NCBI RefSeq assembly: GCF_002684405.1
Contig: NZ_NYVD01000075.1
Coordinates: 1-49,341, forward strand
Length of the DNA: 49,341 nucleotides
Direction of reading: 5' to 3'
From: Parvibaculum sp.
GTDB lineage: Bacteria > Pseudomonadota > Alphaproteobacteria > Parvibaculales > Parvibaculaceae
The notes under the pieces are model-generated. The model worked only from the letters and a program-made list of their open reading frames with translations, did not search any database and was not told the origin of the DNA. Of the stretch, positions 8,897 through 17,548 are shown in pieces. Each line of letters begins with the position of its first letter. The first letter of the stretch is position 1. Position numbers and translations under genes: made by a program.

Positions 8897-10444
8897 CTAA
8901 ATCTGCCGCCCGGCGGCCTCCCAATAAGGTTCGCGCAGCTTGCGCTTGAATATTTTCCCGGAATCCTCGCGCGGGAGCTCGGTTTTGAACTCCACGGTGC
9001 GCGGCACCTTGAAGCCCGCCACGCGCTCACGCAGGAAGGCCCGCACATCGTCCTCGCCGATGTCGGCGCCCGTCCGGCGCTGAACGACGGCGCAAAGCGC
9101 TTCGCCGAATTCCTCGTTGGGAATGCCGAAGACGGCGCAGTCCTCCACCCCCGGCATTTTGTGAAGCTCGGCCTCGATCTCCGCGGGATAGATGTTCACG
9201 CCGCCCGAAATCACCATGTCCTTGGCGCGGTCGCAGAGATAGAGAAAGCCGTCATCGTCCAGATAGCCGATATCGCCCAGCGCGATCAGGCCGCTCTTCT
9301 CCGAGCGCCGCCGCTTCTCGTCGTCGCCGTGATAGGTGAAATCGGGGATGGTGTGCATGCGGCAGACGATTTCGCCGGTCGCGCCCTGTGACAGCTCCTT
9401 GCCGTCATCGTCCAGCACACGAATGTCGGCGCCATTGAATGCCTTGCCGACCGTACCGGGATGCGCGAGCCATTCTTCGGAGTCGCAAAAGACGACGGCG
9501 CCCGTTTCCGTCCCGCCGTAATATTCGTAGATCACCGGCCCCCACCATTCGATCATGGCCTGTTTGACATGGACGGGGCAGGGGGCGGCCGCATGCACCA
9601 CGAAACGCAGCGAGGAAAGGTCGTATTTCGCTTTCACCTCGTCGGGCAGTTTCAGCAGGCGGACGAACATGGTCGGCACCATGTGGAGATGGGTGACGCG
9701 CTCGCGCTCGATCATCTGCAAAAGCTCTTCCGAGTCGAAGCGCGGTTGAAGGATGATGTTGGCGCCATAGCGCAGCGCGAAAAGCCCATAGGCGTTGGGC
9801 GCGGAGTGATACATCGGCCCGGTCACCACGGTCACCGACGCTTCGGGCGAGGCGACATTGGCATTGAACCCCATCACCTTGCCGACGATTTCCTGCCAGA
9901 CGACAGCCTCCTCGGCGGTGGGCGGATTGCGCCGAACGCCCTTGGGATGGCCGGTCGTGCCGGAGGTGTAGATCATCGAGCCGGGCGGCTCGTCCGGCGG
10001 CGCGGCGACGGGATCGAAGCCTTCAAGCCAGGCGCCCCATTCGGTCGTCCCCTCGGGAAGCGAACCTTGCGCCGGATCGAGACCGTAGGCGGCGCAGATT
10101 TCAGGCGGGGTCTCGACGACGAAGACCGGCACGTCCGCCGGCAGTGCGCTTTCGATACCGCGATAGAGATCGGCATGGATCACGATCGCCTTGGCGCCGG
10201 AGTTGGAAAAGATGTAGCGCGCTTCCTCCGGCGTGTAGTGCCAGTTCACCGGCGTGTTGTACGCGCCGCAAAGCCCTGCTGCGACGGAGGCTTCGAAGAA
10301 GGGAAAGTCGTTTCTGAGATAGACGGCGACGACATCGCCCTTGCCGATGCCGAGGCTTTTGAAACCGCTTGCTGCGCGCGCGGCCCGTTCCTGAACGGAC
10401 GCCACCTCCACGGCCCGTGAGCCGGATCTTAACTTCGTGCCCAT
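8897..10444 (-). CDS. Acyl-CoA ligase (AMP-forming)
   Basis: 515 residues. The P-loop IYTSGTTGHPKG is at about 158-169, the hinge-side ALGDIGYLDDDGF near 392-404, and the catalytic Lys497 in EDSGKIFKR. The N-terminus starts directly in the substrate domain, somewhat shorter than typical FadD. The start is well supported by GGGAGGA 3-4 bases upstream of ATG. It should join a carboxylic acid to CoA in the cytoplasm. The tryptophan and tyrosine richness of the pocket region (NTPVNWHYTPEEA) resembles the FadD3 and FadD13-like group, but chain preference is not decided. It lies 82 bases downstream of the sphingosine-phosphate-lyase-like gene on the same strand, so a joint transcript is likely. Confidence 0.87.
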   Translation of the reverse strand: MGTKLRSGSRAVEVASVQERAARAASGFKSLGIGKGDVVAVYLRNDFPFFEASVAAGLCGAYNTPVNWHYTPEEARYIFSNSGAKAIVIHADLYRGIESALPADVPVFVVETPPEICAAYGLDPAQGSLPEGTTEWGAWLEGFDPVAAPPDEPPGSMIYTSGTTGHPKGVRRNPPTAEEAVVWQEIVGKVMGFNANVASPEASVTVVTGPMYHSAPNAYGLFALRYGANIILQPRFDSEELLQMIERERVTHLHMVPTMFVRLLKLPDEVKAKYDLSSLRFVVHAAAPCPVHVKQAMIEWWGPVIYEYYGGTETGAVVFCDSEEWLAHPGTVGKAFNGADIRVLDDDGKELSQGATGEIVCRMHTIPDFTYHGDDEKRRRSEKSGLIALGDIGYLDDDGFLYLCDRAKDMVISGGVNIYPAEIEAELHKMPGVEDCAVFGIPNEEFGEALCAVVQRRTGADIGEDDVRAFLRERVAGFKVPRTVEFKTELPREDSGKIFKRKLREPYWEAAGRQI

Positions 10445-10526
10445 CGTCTCCTCCCAAAGTTCGACGGTTATGTCTTTGGGAGGAGTGTAGCAGGCGGAAG
10501 AATGCCGAAAAGGGGGTGCCGCAGGG

Positions 10527-11759
10527 TCAGCTGTAGCGGGCTTCGCGCTTTTCTCCCTTATTGCCGGATTTTACCTCGCCAAGCGCCCATTCGATGTCGG
10601 CGAGATAAGTGTCGGCCACCTGCGCATGGAAAGGCGAGAGCATCAGGTGAAGGCCTTTCGGCTCCGTCGACACGGAGGTGAACCAGCCACGCTCGAACAT
10701 CTTGCCCCAGACGGCCATGGGGTCGACCTCGTCATGGCCGAAGGCGACGATGCCGAGTTGCGGCGCGCCGAGGATATGAAAGCCGAGCTTTTTGACGCCC
10801 GCCTCGATTTTCTCGCGCGCATCGGTGACGAGCTTGTGCTTGGCGCGATAGCCCTCGACGCCGAGGAAATTCATCACCGCCCAAGCCGCCGAGATGGCGC
10901 CGCCCGGCCGGGTGCCGGCAAGCGTCGGCGTGACCATGCGTCCGCCCGGCCAGTTGTCGCAATCGAAAATCATGTAGGACCGCAGCTCGTCGGAGCGATA
11001 CAGGACAGTCGAGGCCCCCTTGGCGCAATAGCCGTATTTATGCAGATCGGCGGACATGGATTTGACGCCCGGCACTTCAAAGTCGAACGGAGGAATATCA
11101 CCGCCATTCATCCGCACGAAAGGCGCGATATAGCCACCGACACAGGCATCGACATGCAGCCAGACATCCTTCTCCTCGGCAAGCTTGCCGAGCGCCTCGA
11201 TCGGATCGATGAGGCCGTAGGGAAAACAGGGGGCCGACCCGACCAGCATGATCGTGTTGCCGTCGATGGCCTCGGCCATCGCCGCCACATCGGCCTTGAG
11301 GTCGTCGCCAACGGGCACACGGCGGATTTCCAGTTCCATCATCTTGGCCGCCTTGTCGAAGGCGGGATGCGCCGACCATGGCGCAACGATATTGCAGGTG
11401 CCCTTGATGCCCTTGACCTGCCGTCCGAAATCCCGCGCGGCCTTGACCGCCATGTTGATGCTGTCGGTGCCGCCCGACGTGATGTTGCCGGCAGCGCCCT
11501 CTGGGCCGTGCAGCAGGCCGAGGCCCATGGAGATGACCTCGTCCTCCATCTGCTTCAGGCTGGGAAAGGCGAGGGGGCCGAGGCCGTTCTCGGACATGTA
11601 CATGGTGTAGGCCTCTTTCTGGACCTGCGACACGTCTTCACCGGCGTTGAACACATAGACAGCGGTCTTGCCCTCGCGCCATTTCACGTCGTTCTTGCCG
11701 CGTTCCAGCATTTCCTGGCTCAGCACGTCCCAGGCGGTTCCATGTTCGGGCATTCCCAT
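10527..11759 (-). CDS. PLP-dependent lyase resembling sphingosine-1-phosphate lyase
   Basis: 410 residues. A fold-type I PLP enzyme of the group II decarboxylase superfamily. Signature elements are ITSGGTDSINMA at 93-104 (phosphate-binding loop), HVDACVGGY at 202-210 (Asp204 for the pyridine nitrogen) and SADLHKYGYCAKGAS at 236-250 with PLP-binding Lys241. PTLAGTRPGG follows near 276-285. These blocks match, in order and wording, those I recall of eukaryotic sphingosine-1-phosphate lyase more closely than glutamate decarboxylase. That enzyme splits a phosphorylated long-chain base into a fatty aldehyde and phosphoethanolamine. The eukaryotic N-terminal membrane helix is absent, so this protein is probably soluble. 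The start ATG has AAGGGGAA upstream. The next gene on the strand is an acyl-CoA ligase. The function is inferred and other amine or amino-acid substrates are possible. Confidence 0.8.
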   Translation of the reverse strand: MGMPEHGTAWDVLSQEMLERGKNDVKWREGKTAVYVFNAGEDVSQVQKEAYTMYMSENGLGPLAFPSLKQMEDEVISMGLGLLHGPEGAAGNITSGGTDSINMAVKAARDFGRQVKGIKGTCNIVAPWSAHPAFDKAAKMMELEIRRVPVGDDLKADVAAMAEAIDGNTIMLVGSAPCFPYGLIDPIEALGKLAEEKDVWLHVDACVGGYIAPFVRMNGGDIPPFDFEVPGVKSMSADLHKYGYCAKGASTVLYRSDELRSYMIFDCDNWPGGRMVTPTLAGTRPGGAISAAWAVMNFLGVEGYRAKHKLVTDAREKIEAGVKKLGFHILGAPQLGIVAFGHDEVDPMAVWGKMFERGWFTSVSTEPKGLHLMLSPFHAQVADTYLADIEWALGEVKSGNKGEKREARYS

Positions 11760-12018
11760 GTCCCAGTTCCCCTTTGTCTTGGCTCTTGTTGCCGCCGATT
11801 ATGAGGGGTGCCTGAAGGTGCGGCAAGAAAAGCGTGAATAGGATTCACATTCCTGCATGGCCATGGGACGGCTTTTTCTCCGAAAGGCCACTTGTCCGCC
11901 TGCCTTTCGCCCCGATTGGCGGTCATCAAGGGCGGTATCCGCGCCGCAGAATGGGTATGCGCGACGGAAATCACATTTCAGGCCGTATCGGAAACGGTCG
12001 ATCGAAAAGCTTCGGGGT

Positions 12019-12315
12019 ATGGCGATGAAAGCGCTGCTCGGCAAGTCCACCATTTCCATCATGGCCGGTCTGTTTCTGTTGCTGGCCGCCGCAAGTGCCG
12101 CAAAGGCCGATACGCATGCACAGATCCGCCAGACCTGCCGGGCGGATATCGAGCAATATTGCCGGTCCGCCATCGGCGGCGGGAAAGAGAAGATGCGCAG
12201 CTGCATTCGCGAAAATGCTCCGCGTTTCTCCCGGCCTTGCCGCGATGCGCTGCGGGCCGCCTGGTCGGCGCGTGCCGCACAACAGGCAAGGGACACGGCG
12301 CAGGATGCCGAGTAA
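12019..12315 (+). CDS. Small secreted cysteine-rich repeat protein
   Basis: 98 residues from ATG 12019 (an alternative ATG is two codons later). A clear Sec signal peptide covers residues 1-30 (GLFLLLAAASAAKA, cleavage after KA). The mature part of about 68 residues has four cysteines in the order C-x7-C-x13-C-x10-C within QTCRADIEQYCRS and SCIRENAPRFSRPC. This resembles the cysteine-rich GLG1 repeat (Cys-rich FGF-receptor-type motif), present as short periplasmic proteins in many alphaproteobacteria without known function. The four cysteines could form two disulfides or bind a metal. The C-terminus is alanine- and arginine-rich. The gene stands alone, divergent from the PLP lyase, and is followed closely by the crotonase gene. 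Confidence 0.75.
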   Translation: MAMKALLGKSTISIMAGLFLLLAAASAAKADTHAQIRQTCRADIEQYCRSAIGGGKEKMRSCIRENAPRFSRPCRDALRAAWSARAAQQARDTAQDAE

Positions 12316-12388
12316 TCCGCCCCATCGCGGCTTCATATCTCGCGCGCTATAGTTCCCCTCACAAGAATGACATGAGGGAGGAACGACG

Positions 12389-13234
12389 ATGGCTACCTAT
12401 GAGGACGTCCTCTATGAGGTGAGGGACGGTGTGGCGGTGGTCACGCTCAACCGGCCGGACAAGCTGAATGCCTGGACCGGCGCCATGGAGAAGAGCGTGA
12501 AGGCTGCCATGGCCGAAGCCAGCGCGGATAAGAAAGTCCGCGTGATCGTGCTGACCGGGGCCGGGCGCGGTTTTTGCGCCGGTGCCGATATGGATCTTCT
12601 CCAGAAGATCGAAGCGGCGGGCGGCGAAAAGCGCGAGCAATCCGACGGTAAAGACGCAGAGGCCGCGTTCAAGGCCGCCGTGGGCCCCGATCTCGAGGGC
12701 GCCTATGGCGGTCGCTTCGGCTTTCTGATGGAGGTGCCCAAGCCCGTTATCGCCGCGATCAACGGGCCTGCCGCCGGGCTCGGTCTCGTCGTCGCGCTTT
12801 ATGCCGATATGCGCTTTGCCGCGGCGGATGCGAAATTCACCACAGCCTTTGCGAGCCGTGGGCTCGTCGCCGAACATGGCGTTTCATGGCTGTTGCCGCA
12901 TCTGGTGGGGCCTGCGCATGCGATGGACCTTCTGATGTCGGCGCGCAAATTCGACGGGCGCGAGGCCGAACGCATCGGTCTCGTCAATCGCAGCTTCGAC
13001 GCCCAGCATTTCATGGACAATGTGATGGACTATGCCCGCACACTCGCGACGAGCGTGTCGCCGCGGTCCATGACGGTGATGAAGCGGCAGGTCTGGAAAG
13101 CGATGTTCCAGGATTTCAATACCGCGCTCGCCATCGGCGACGATGAAATGCAGAAGAGCTTCGCCAGCGAGGACTTCAAGGAAGGCGTCGCGCATTTCGT
13201 GGAAAAGCGCGCGGCGAATTTCACAGGCCGCTGA
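12389..13234 (+). CDS. Crotonase-family enoyl-CoA hydratase/isomerase
   Basis: 281 residues. Crotonase fold with oxyanion-hole loops GRGFCAGADMD (60-70) and NGPAAGLGL (125-133). The residue aligned with rat hydratase Glu144 is Val134, and the position of Glu164 is Phe154, so both classical hydratase acids are missing. Instead Glu162 (in GLVAEHGVSW) occupies the position of the catalytic glutamate of ECI2-type delta3,delta2-enoyl-CoA isomerases. This suggests an isomerase or a related acyl-CoA activity rather than hydration. An insertion near residues 75-100 lengthens the protein. The ribosome site GAGGGAGGA precedes the ATG. The gene converges with the TonB receptor gene at a shared terminator. 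Confidence 0.88.
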   Translation: MATYEDVLYEVRDGVAVVTLNRPDKLNAWTGAMEKSVKAAMAEASADKKVRVIVLTGAGRGFCAGADMDLLQKIEAAGGEKREQSDGKDAEAAFKAAVGPDLEGAYGGRFGFLMEVPKPVIAAINGPAAGLGLVVALYADMRFAAADAKFTTAFASRGLVAEHGVSWLLPHLVGPAHAMDLLMSARKFDGREAERIGLVNRSFDAQHFMDNVMDYARTLATSVSPRSMTVMKRQVWKAMFQDFNTALAIGDDEMQKSFASEDFKEGVAHFVEKRAANFTGR

Positions 13235-13253
13235 ATCCCGGACAGAAAGAAAA

Positions 13254-13280
13254 ATGCCCGCCCCAACAAGGGGCGGGCAT
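13254..13280. terminator. Bidirectional intrinsic terminator
   Basis: A perfect 11-bp stem, ATGCCCGCCCC (13254-13264) and GGGGCGGGCAT (13270-13280), with loop AACAA. On the minus strand it is followed by TTTTCTTTCTG, so it mainly ends the TonB receptor transcript. It also lies 20 bases past the crotonase stop codon on the plus strand. Confidence 0.92.
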
Positions 13281-13304
13281 AGTCGTGTTTGGGGCGACGT
13301 GCCG

Positions 13305-15278
13305 TCAGAAGGAAACGGTCACGCCTGCCAGCGCTTCGATGCCCGGGGCCTGGAAGCCGTGCGCGGGCTCGTATTTCTGGTCCAGCAGATTGTTCACCCG
13401 CGCGGTCAGCGTCACATGATCGCTCAGCTTCTGCGATCCGGAGATGTTGACGATCGTGTAGGGCGCCGGATTGACGTAGAAACCGAAGCCGTCTCGCGGA
13501 ATGTCGCGATAGGGATCGATCCACTGAATATCCGTCGCAAGCGATGTGCCCTCCATCGGTTGCCAATTGGCGGTCAGGCCGATCTTGTGACGCGGCCGCC
13601 GCGCAAAGGCCGACTGATAGCTGTCGGTCTTCAAAAGCGTGTAGGTGTAGTCGATCCGGGCCGACACGTTTTGCATCACGTCGAAACTGACGAATGCCTC
13701 GATCCCCTTGGCGGTAAAGCCGGGATCGTTTTGCGTCGTGGTGCCTGCCGAATTGGTCACGATCGGATCGTCGATCTGGGTCTGGAACCATGTGACGCCG
13801 GTCACAAGGGCATGATCGAAGAAGCCTTGCTCGATGCCCGTTTCCCAGCCGCGGCTCTTCTCGGGCTTCAGATTGGGGTTGCCCCGGAATACGCCGAAGC
13901 TGTTCGTTGAGAAACCATGGAGCTGATAGAGCGATGGCGTTTTGAAGCCTGTGCCATAGCTCGCCGTGAAGCGTGTATCGCTATCGGGCAGATAGTAGGC
14001 AGGCGCGATAGTGAAGGAGAAATGGTTGTCGTAGTCCACCGGCATGTCGTAGCGCAGATTGAGGTTCAGGAAGAGCTGATCGGCAAAGTTCAGATGCTCG
14101 CCCGCATAGACCGCAAACTGATCTCTGTCCGCTTTGCTTTGTTCATTGATCCGGTAGGTGGGACCGAAATCGCGGAAACCATGGGCTTCGTACTTTTCGT
14201 GCCGGTAGGTGGTGCCAAAGGAAAGCGTGTTCCAGTCAAGTAGATCATAGCTGTTGTCGAATGCGGCGTTGAGCGTTTCCGACGTAAAGGTCACGTCGTT
14301 GGAATAGATGGAGCCGCCTGCATCGGGCTGATCCTTGTTCTGGCCCTGCTGATGTAGATAACCGCCGGTCAGCGTCGGACGCCATTTGCCGCCGAAGAAT
14401 TTTCCCGAGAGCTTGCCCGATATGAGCAGTTTTTGCTGGTCATAGGTGCTGTTCGGGTTGTCGTAGAAGGGTGTGAAGGAGGCGTTCGATCCGTCTTCAT
14501 CCGTATCGACCGAGCTGTCGACGAACTGCGCGAAGATGGAGCCTTTCACATTTTCGCCGAAACGCTGGCCGATATTGCCTGAGATGGAGGTGGTCTCGTT
14601 GCCGTCCTTCTCCTCAGGCTGTGTGCCGCGTATGCGGGCAGGCGTGATGTCGGAGCCGTCGGTCCGTTCATGCGAGGCGGCAAAATAGTAGTTGGTCGAG
14701 CCGAAACCGCCGCTCACCGAGCCATTTGCATTCAGTGTGCCCAGCGTGCCGCCTTCGATGCTGGCGTGTGTGGACAATGCGCCTGTGCCGGATTTTGTGA
14801 TGATGTTCATGACGCCGCCGATTGCCTGGCTGCCATAGACGCCGCTTTGCGGACCGCGCACCACTTCGATGCGCTCCACATCGCCAAGCGAGATATTGGA
14901 GATCGAAGCCGCGCCGCTGGGAGAAGACGGATCTTCTAGCGGTAGCCCGTTCATCATCACAAGCGTTTGGTTGGAATTTGATCCCCGCATGAAAATGGAC
15001 GTCTGGGCGCCATGCGGACCGCTCTGCACCACATTGAGGCCCGGCACGGTTTTCAGCGCATCGGTGAGGCGGAGATATTGATGCTCCTCGATGTCTTTCG
15101 CGGTGATGATCGTGTAGCTCGAGGTGACTTCCTTGGTGGGAAGCGGTTCGAGATTGCCGGTAATCAGGATGCCGTCGGAAATCCTGTCCGTTTCGGCATG
15201 AGCGCTGGTGGCGAAAGCAGTCGCGGCACTGGCGGCGACGGCAAGAAAGGCGATAGATCGCCGGTCGAATTTCAACAT
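13305..15278 (-). CDS. btuB: TonB-dependent vitamin B12 receptor (BtuB-like)
   Basis: 657 residues from ATG 15276-15278. A Sec signal peptide covers about residues 1-27 (AFLAVAASAATAFATSAHA). A candidate TonB box GILITGN follows, then the plug domain (TSSYTIITAKDIEE to GVMNIITKSG) and a 22-strand barrel ending in aromatic ...GVTVSF as outer-membrane proteins require. The plug motif VERIEVVRGPQSGVYGSQAIGGV is typical of BtuB and siderophore receptors. The assignment to cobalamin rests on the riboswitch directly upstream. Transport depends on TonB-ExbB-ExbD, which are not in the window. BtuFCD partners are also absent here. The start with MLKFDRRS is chosen over a longer reading that would run back towards the riboswitch. 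Confidence 0.88.
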   Translation of the reverse strand: MLKFDRRSIAFLAVAASAATAFATSAHAETDRISDGILITGNLEPLPTKEVTSSYTIITAKDIEEHQYLRLTDALKTVPGLNVVQSGPHGAQTSIFMRGSNSNQTLVMMNGLPLEDPSSPSGAASISNISLGDVERIEVVRGPQSGVYGSQAIGGVMNIITKSGTGALSTHASIEGGTLGTLNANGSVSGGFGSTNYYFAASHERTDGSDITPARIRGTQPEEKDGNETTSISGNIGQRFGENVKGSIFAQFVDSSVDTDEDGSNASFTPFYDNPNSTYDQQKLLISGKLSGKFFGGKWRPTLTGGYLHQQGQNKDQPDAGGSIYSNDVTFTSETLNAAFDNSYDLLDWNTLSFGTTYRHEKYEAHGFRDFGPTYRINEQSKADRDQFAVYAGEHLNFADQLFLNLNLRYDMPVDYDNHFSFTIAPAYYLPDSDTRFTASYGTGFKTPSLYQLHGFSTNSFGVFRGNPNLKPEKSRGWETGIEQGFFDHALVTGVTWFQTQIDDPIVTNSAGTTTQNDPGFTAKGIEAFVSFDVMQNVSARIDYTYTLLKTDSYQSAFARRPRHKIGLTANWQPMEGTSLATDIQWIDPYRDIPRDGFGFYVNPAPYTIVNISGSQKLSDHVTLTARVNNLLDQKYEPAHGFQAPGIEALAGVTVSF

Positions 15279-15498
15279 GGGTGGACCCCCCGTAACATGA
15301 TCGCGGCAGACCCCGGCCGCAGGAACCGGTGGAGAGCGCGTATTTACGGGAAGCGAGAGAGAGCCGCTTGTCGGAAAACGCGGCAGGCGGCAGGCTGTCG
15401 GGAAAGGGGCCCGGCGACGCGCATCGACCTGACGCGTCACCATAAGCGGAAATCACCGCCCCGTTGGCACACCCCGGCCACCGGCAGATGACGCGCTT

Positions 15499-15712
15499 TC
15501 TGGCAGGTCTCCTGGCTTACGGGTCGTCGGCGGCGTTTCGCCTTCCCGGCCGATCCTGAAAAAGGACCAATGGCCAGTGGCATGTCATGAAACGCAGCCT
15601 CACCGATCACAGTTGCGGGGGCAGCCTGGGAATTGACGTGCATAGGCACGCCGCACCCTGTTCCCTCTTGCCTCTTCCTTCCGCCTTTCGGCTTGCGTGA
15701 AGAACCATGAAA
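15499..15712 (-). ncRNA. Cobalamin riboswitch
   Basis: Read on the minus strand, the conserved blocks appear in order: GGCAAGAGGGAACAGGG, then GCTGCCCCCGCAACTGTGAT, then the B12-box core GCCACTGG (complement of 15574-15581), and finally AAGCCAGGAGACCTGCC near 15501-15520. This is the standard adenosylcobalamin-riboswitch layout of about 200 nucleotides. The ends are approximate. About 220 bases separate it from the btuB start; this leader must hold the expression platform, but I cannot pick out a clear anti-terminator pair. Binding of cobalamin is expected to turn receptor synthesis off. Confidence 0.95.
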
Positions 15713-15738
15713 GCGAGCGGCACTATAGGGGCGTGGTT

Positions 15739-16275
15739 TTAGGTGTCAAATGAGGGAGAGGCCGTGGCAATCCACACAAGCCCTCGCCACATGCCGCCAT
15801 TATGGGGTTCCTCATAATCGAGTGAGGGGACGCGGATGAGGCCGAGCCGTTCCATCACCGCCTGCGACCGGAGATTGTCGGGCGCGGTATAGGCCAATAC
15901 CTTTGTCAGGCCGCAACGCGCAAAGCCGTCCGCAAGCGCGGCCGACGCGGCTTCCGTTGCATATCCGTGCCCCCATGCTTCGCGTTGCAAGCGCCAGCCG
16001 ATCTCGGTGTGCGGACCGAGAGGATGTCCCGGGCGCGAGGGCATGATGCCCGCATAACCGAGAAAATTGCCCGCAAAGGTTTCAATCGCCCAGCGGGTGA
16101 AGCCATGTGTCTCGTAGGCCATGACATAGCGATCGAACTTTTCATCGCTCGAACGCCTGTCGATAGGGCCACCAAGATCATGCATGACCTCTGGATGAGC
16201 GTTAAGGGCGGCGAACGCGTCCCGATCCGGTTCGCGCCACTGCCGCAGTCTTGTCCGGGCTGTCTCGATCGGCAT
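15739..16275 (-). CDS. GNAT acetyltransferase, RimJ/RimL type
   Basis: 178 residues. A GNAT-fold N-acetyltransferase. The N-terminus TARTRLRQWREPDRDAF is typical of RimJ/RimL-like enzymes. The acetyl-CoA pyrophosphate loop is LQREAWGHGYATEA (about 94-107). The later segment NLRSQAVMERLGL (about 130-142) is the conserved Asn/Val-Met-Glu-Arg-Leu-Gly stretch at the cofactor site. The family acetylates ribosomal proteins, other N-termini or small molecules, and the substrate here is unknown. It begins 29 bases after the GST stop codon on the same strand, so both may share a transcript. Confidence 0.85.
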   Translation of the reverse strand: MPIETARTRLRQWREPDRDAFAALNAHPEVMHDLGGPIDRRSSDEKFDRYVMAYETHGFTRWAIETFAGNFLGYAGIMPSRPGHPLGPHTEIGWRLQREAWGHGYATEAASAALADGFARCGLTKVLAYTAPDNLRSQAVMERLGLIRVPSLDYEEPHNGGMWRGLVWIATASPSFDT

Positions 16276-16304
16276 GACGGTACACGCTCATTTTGGGCCT
16301 ACGG

Positions 16305-16940
16305 CTATGCCTTAGCGCTGGGCCTGGCCGAAACCGCCGCGTGCCAGCGCTTGAGGTCTTCATGCTCGGGCTTGGGTTCGTGCTTCACCCATTTGGCGAA
16401 ATCCACGCAGACGAGCGCTGTGATGTCGGCAAGGGAGAAACTGTCGACGGCGATATAGTCCCGGCCTTTCAGGCGCTCGTTCAGGACGTCGAAGAAACGG
16501 GTGAGTCGTACAGACCCGCGCTCCGCGAGTTCAGGAATCTGCGCAAGATTAACGGGGCCGGGCAAGGCGCGGTCCGCCATGCCCTTGGAGGTGTTGCGCA
16601 GAACCTCGGCGATGGGCATCAAGCCTTCGAATTCGATCCGCGCATTCCAGCCCATCACCAGACCTTTTTCCTCCGGGGTGGTGCCCAGAAGCGCCGGCTC
16701 CGGCTTCACCGCTTCCGCCCAGGCCGCGATACCGAGATTTTCCGTGAGGATGGTGCCGCTTTCGAGCTTCAGCGCCGGGACGGTGCAGGCGGGATTGATC
16801 TTCTTGTACGCGTCGGAAAGCTGCTCGCCCTTGGTAAGGTCCACCTGCACGTTTTCATGCTCGATGCCCTTTTCGGCGAGCAGGATACGCGCGCGGCGCG
16901 GGCTCGGCGCGGCTGTGAAGTCGTAAAGGACGGGTTTCAT
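16305..16940 (-). CDS. Glutathione S-transferase family protein
   Basis: 211 residues from ATG 16938-16940, with GGAG 6 bases upstream. The N-terminal thioredoxin-like domain begins [23 protein letters not shown]. The cis-proline region is [11 protein letters not shown] and the glutathione gamma-glutamyl site is TILTENLGI. An all-helical C-terminal domain follows, with [17 protein letters not shown] as the N-capping/hydrophobic-staple motif. Serine in APSPRRAR is the likely activating residue, as in bacterial beta-, theta- or Nu-like GSTs. It is cytoplasmic. The electrophile substrate is unknown. Confidence 0.88.
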   Translation of the reverse strand: MKPVLYDFTAAPSPRRARILLAEKGIEHENVQVDLTKGEQLSDAYKKINPACTVPALKLESGTILTENLGIAAWAEAVKPEPALLGTTPEEKGLVMGWNARIEFEGLMPIAEVLRNTSKGMADRALPGPVNLAQIPELAERGSVRLTRFFDVLNERLKGRDYIAVDSFSLADITALVCVDFAKWVKHEPKPEHEDLKRWHAAVSARPSAKA

Positions 16941-17075
16941 GCTTTTCTCCCTGAAGGCCGCTTGTCTGCGCGGATTGCCATGGGCGACATGATCCACATC
17001 CCGGCTGGCGATGCAAAGACACATCTGCGCGAGGGAGCAGGCAATTTGCGGGCAAGGGAAGGGGAAAACAGAGAA

Positions 17076-17152
17076 TGGTCGGAGTGAGAGGATTCGAACC
17101 TCCGACCCCCTCGTCCCGAACGAGGTGCGCTACCAGGCTGCGCTACACTCCG
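17076..17152 (-). tRNA. tRNA-Pro (anticodon CGG)
   Basis: On the minus strand the acceptor stem CGGAGTG pairs with CACTCCG. The anticodon stem CCTCG/CGAGG encloses the loop TTCGGGA, giving anticodon CGG for proline codon CCG. The T-loop GGTTCGAATCC is present, the discriminator is A, and the CCA end is encoded in the DNA. Confidence 0.97.
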
Positions 17153-17286
17153 ACGTTCTCTGGAGGCGGGTTTATATCGCCTGTACGCGTACGCCGCAAG
17201 GCCGGATTCCGTGCTTTTCCGGGGCTCGTCGCAAGCGCCGCCGCTTGCGCGAGCAAAGCCATGGGGCTATGTTCCGGCCCTCTTTT

Positions 17287-17361
17287 TGGGGCGTAGCCAA
17301 GCGGTAAGGCAACGGGTTTTGATCCCGTCATGCGCAGGTTCGAATCCTGCCGCCCCAGCCA
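17287..17361 (+). tRNA. tRNA-Gln (anticodon TTG)
   Basis: The acceptor stem TGGGGCG pairs with CGCCCCA. The anticodon stem ACGGG/CCCGT encloses TTTTGAT, giving anticodon TTG for glutamine. The D-loop contains AGCGGTAAGGC and the T-arm GCAGGTTCGAATCCTGC. The discriminator is G and CCA is encoded. It is divergent from tRNA-Pro, 134 bases apart. Confidence 0.97.
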
Positions 17362-17548
17362 CTCCGGTTCCGTGCCGGGTCAGTTCCGGATCCGCATCGG
17401 GCCGCTCCGGCTAAATCATCCCAATCCGTCATGAAAATCAGCCGTCGCCGGGCTCCCTCGGCCGCGGTTTTCTGTATATGACGCAATGCTTTGAGAGCTG
17501 CCCGTTTCTGCGTTGCAGTCAAGTGTGCTCATCCGCTCAAGATGCTAT

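Noticed and set aside
17076-17361. Genomic island or attachment site at the tRNA-Pro or tRNA-Gln gene
   Set aside because: No integrase and no duplicated tRNA end; neighbouring genes look chromosomal.
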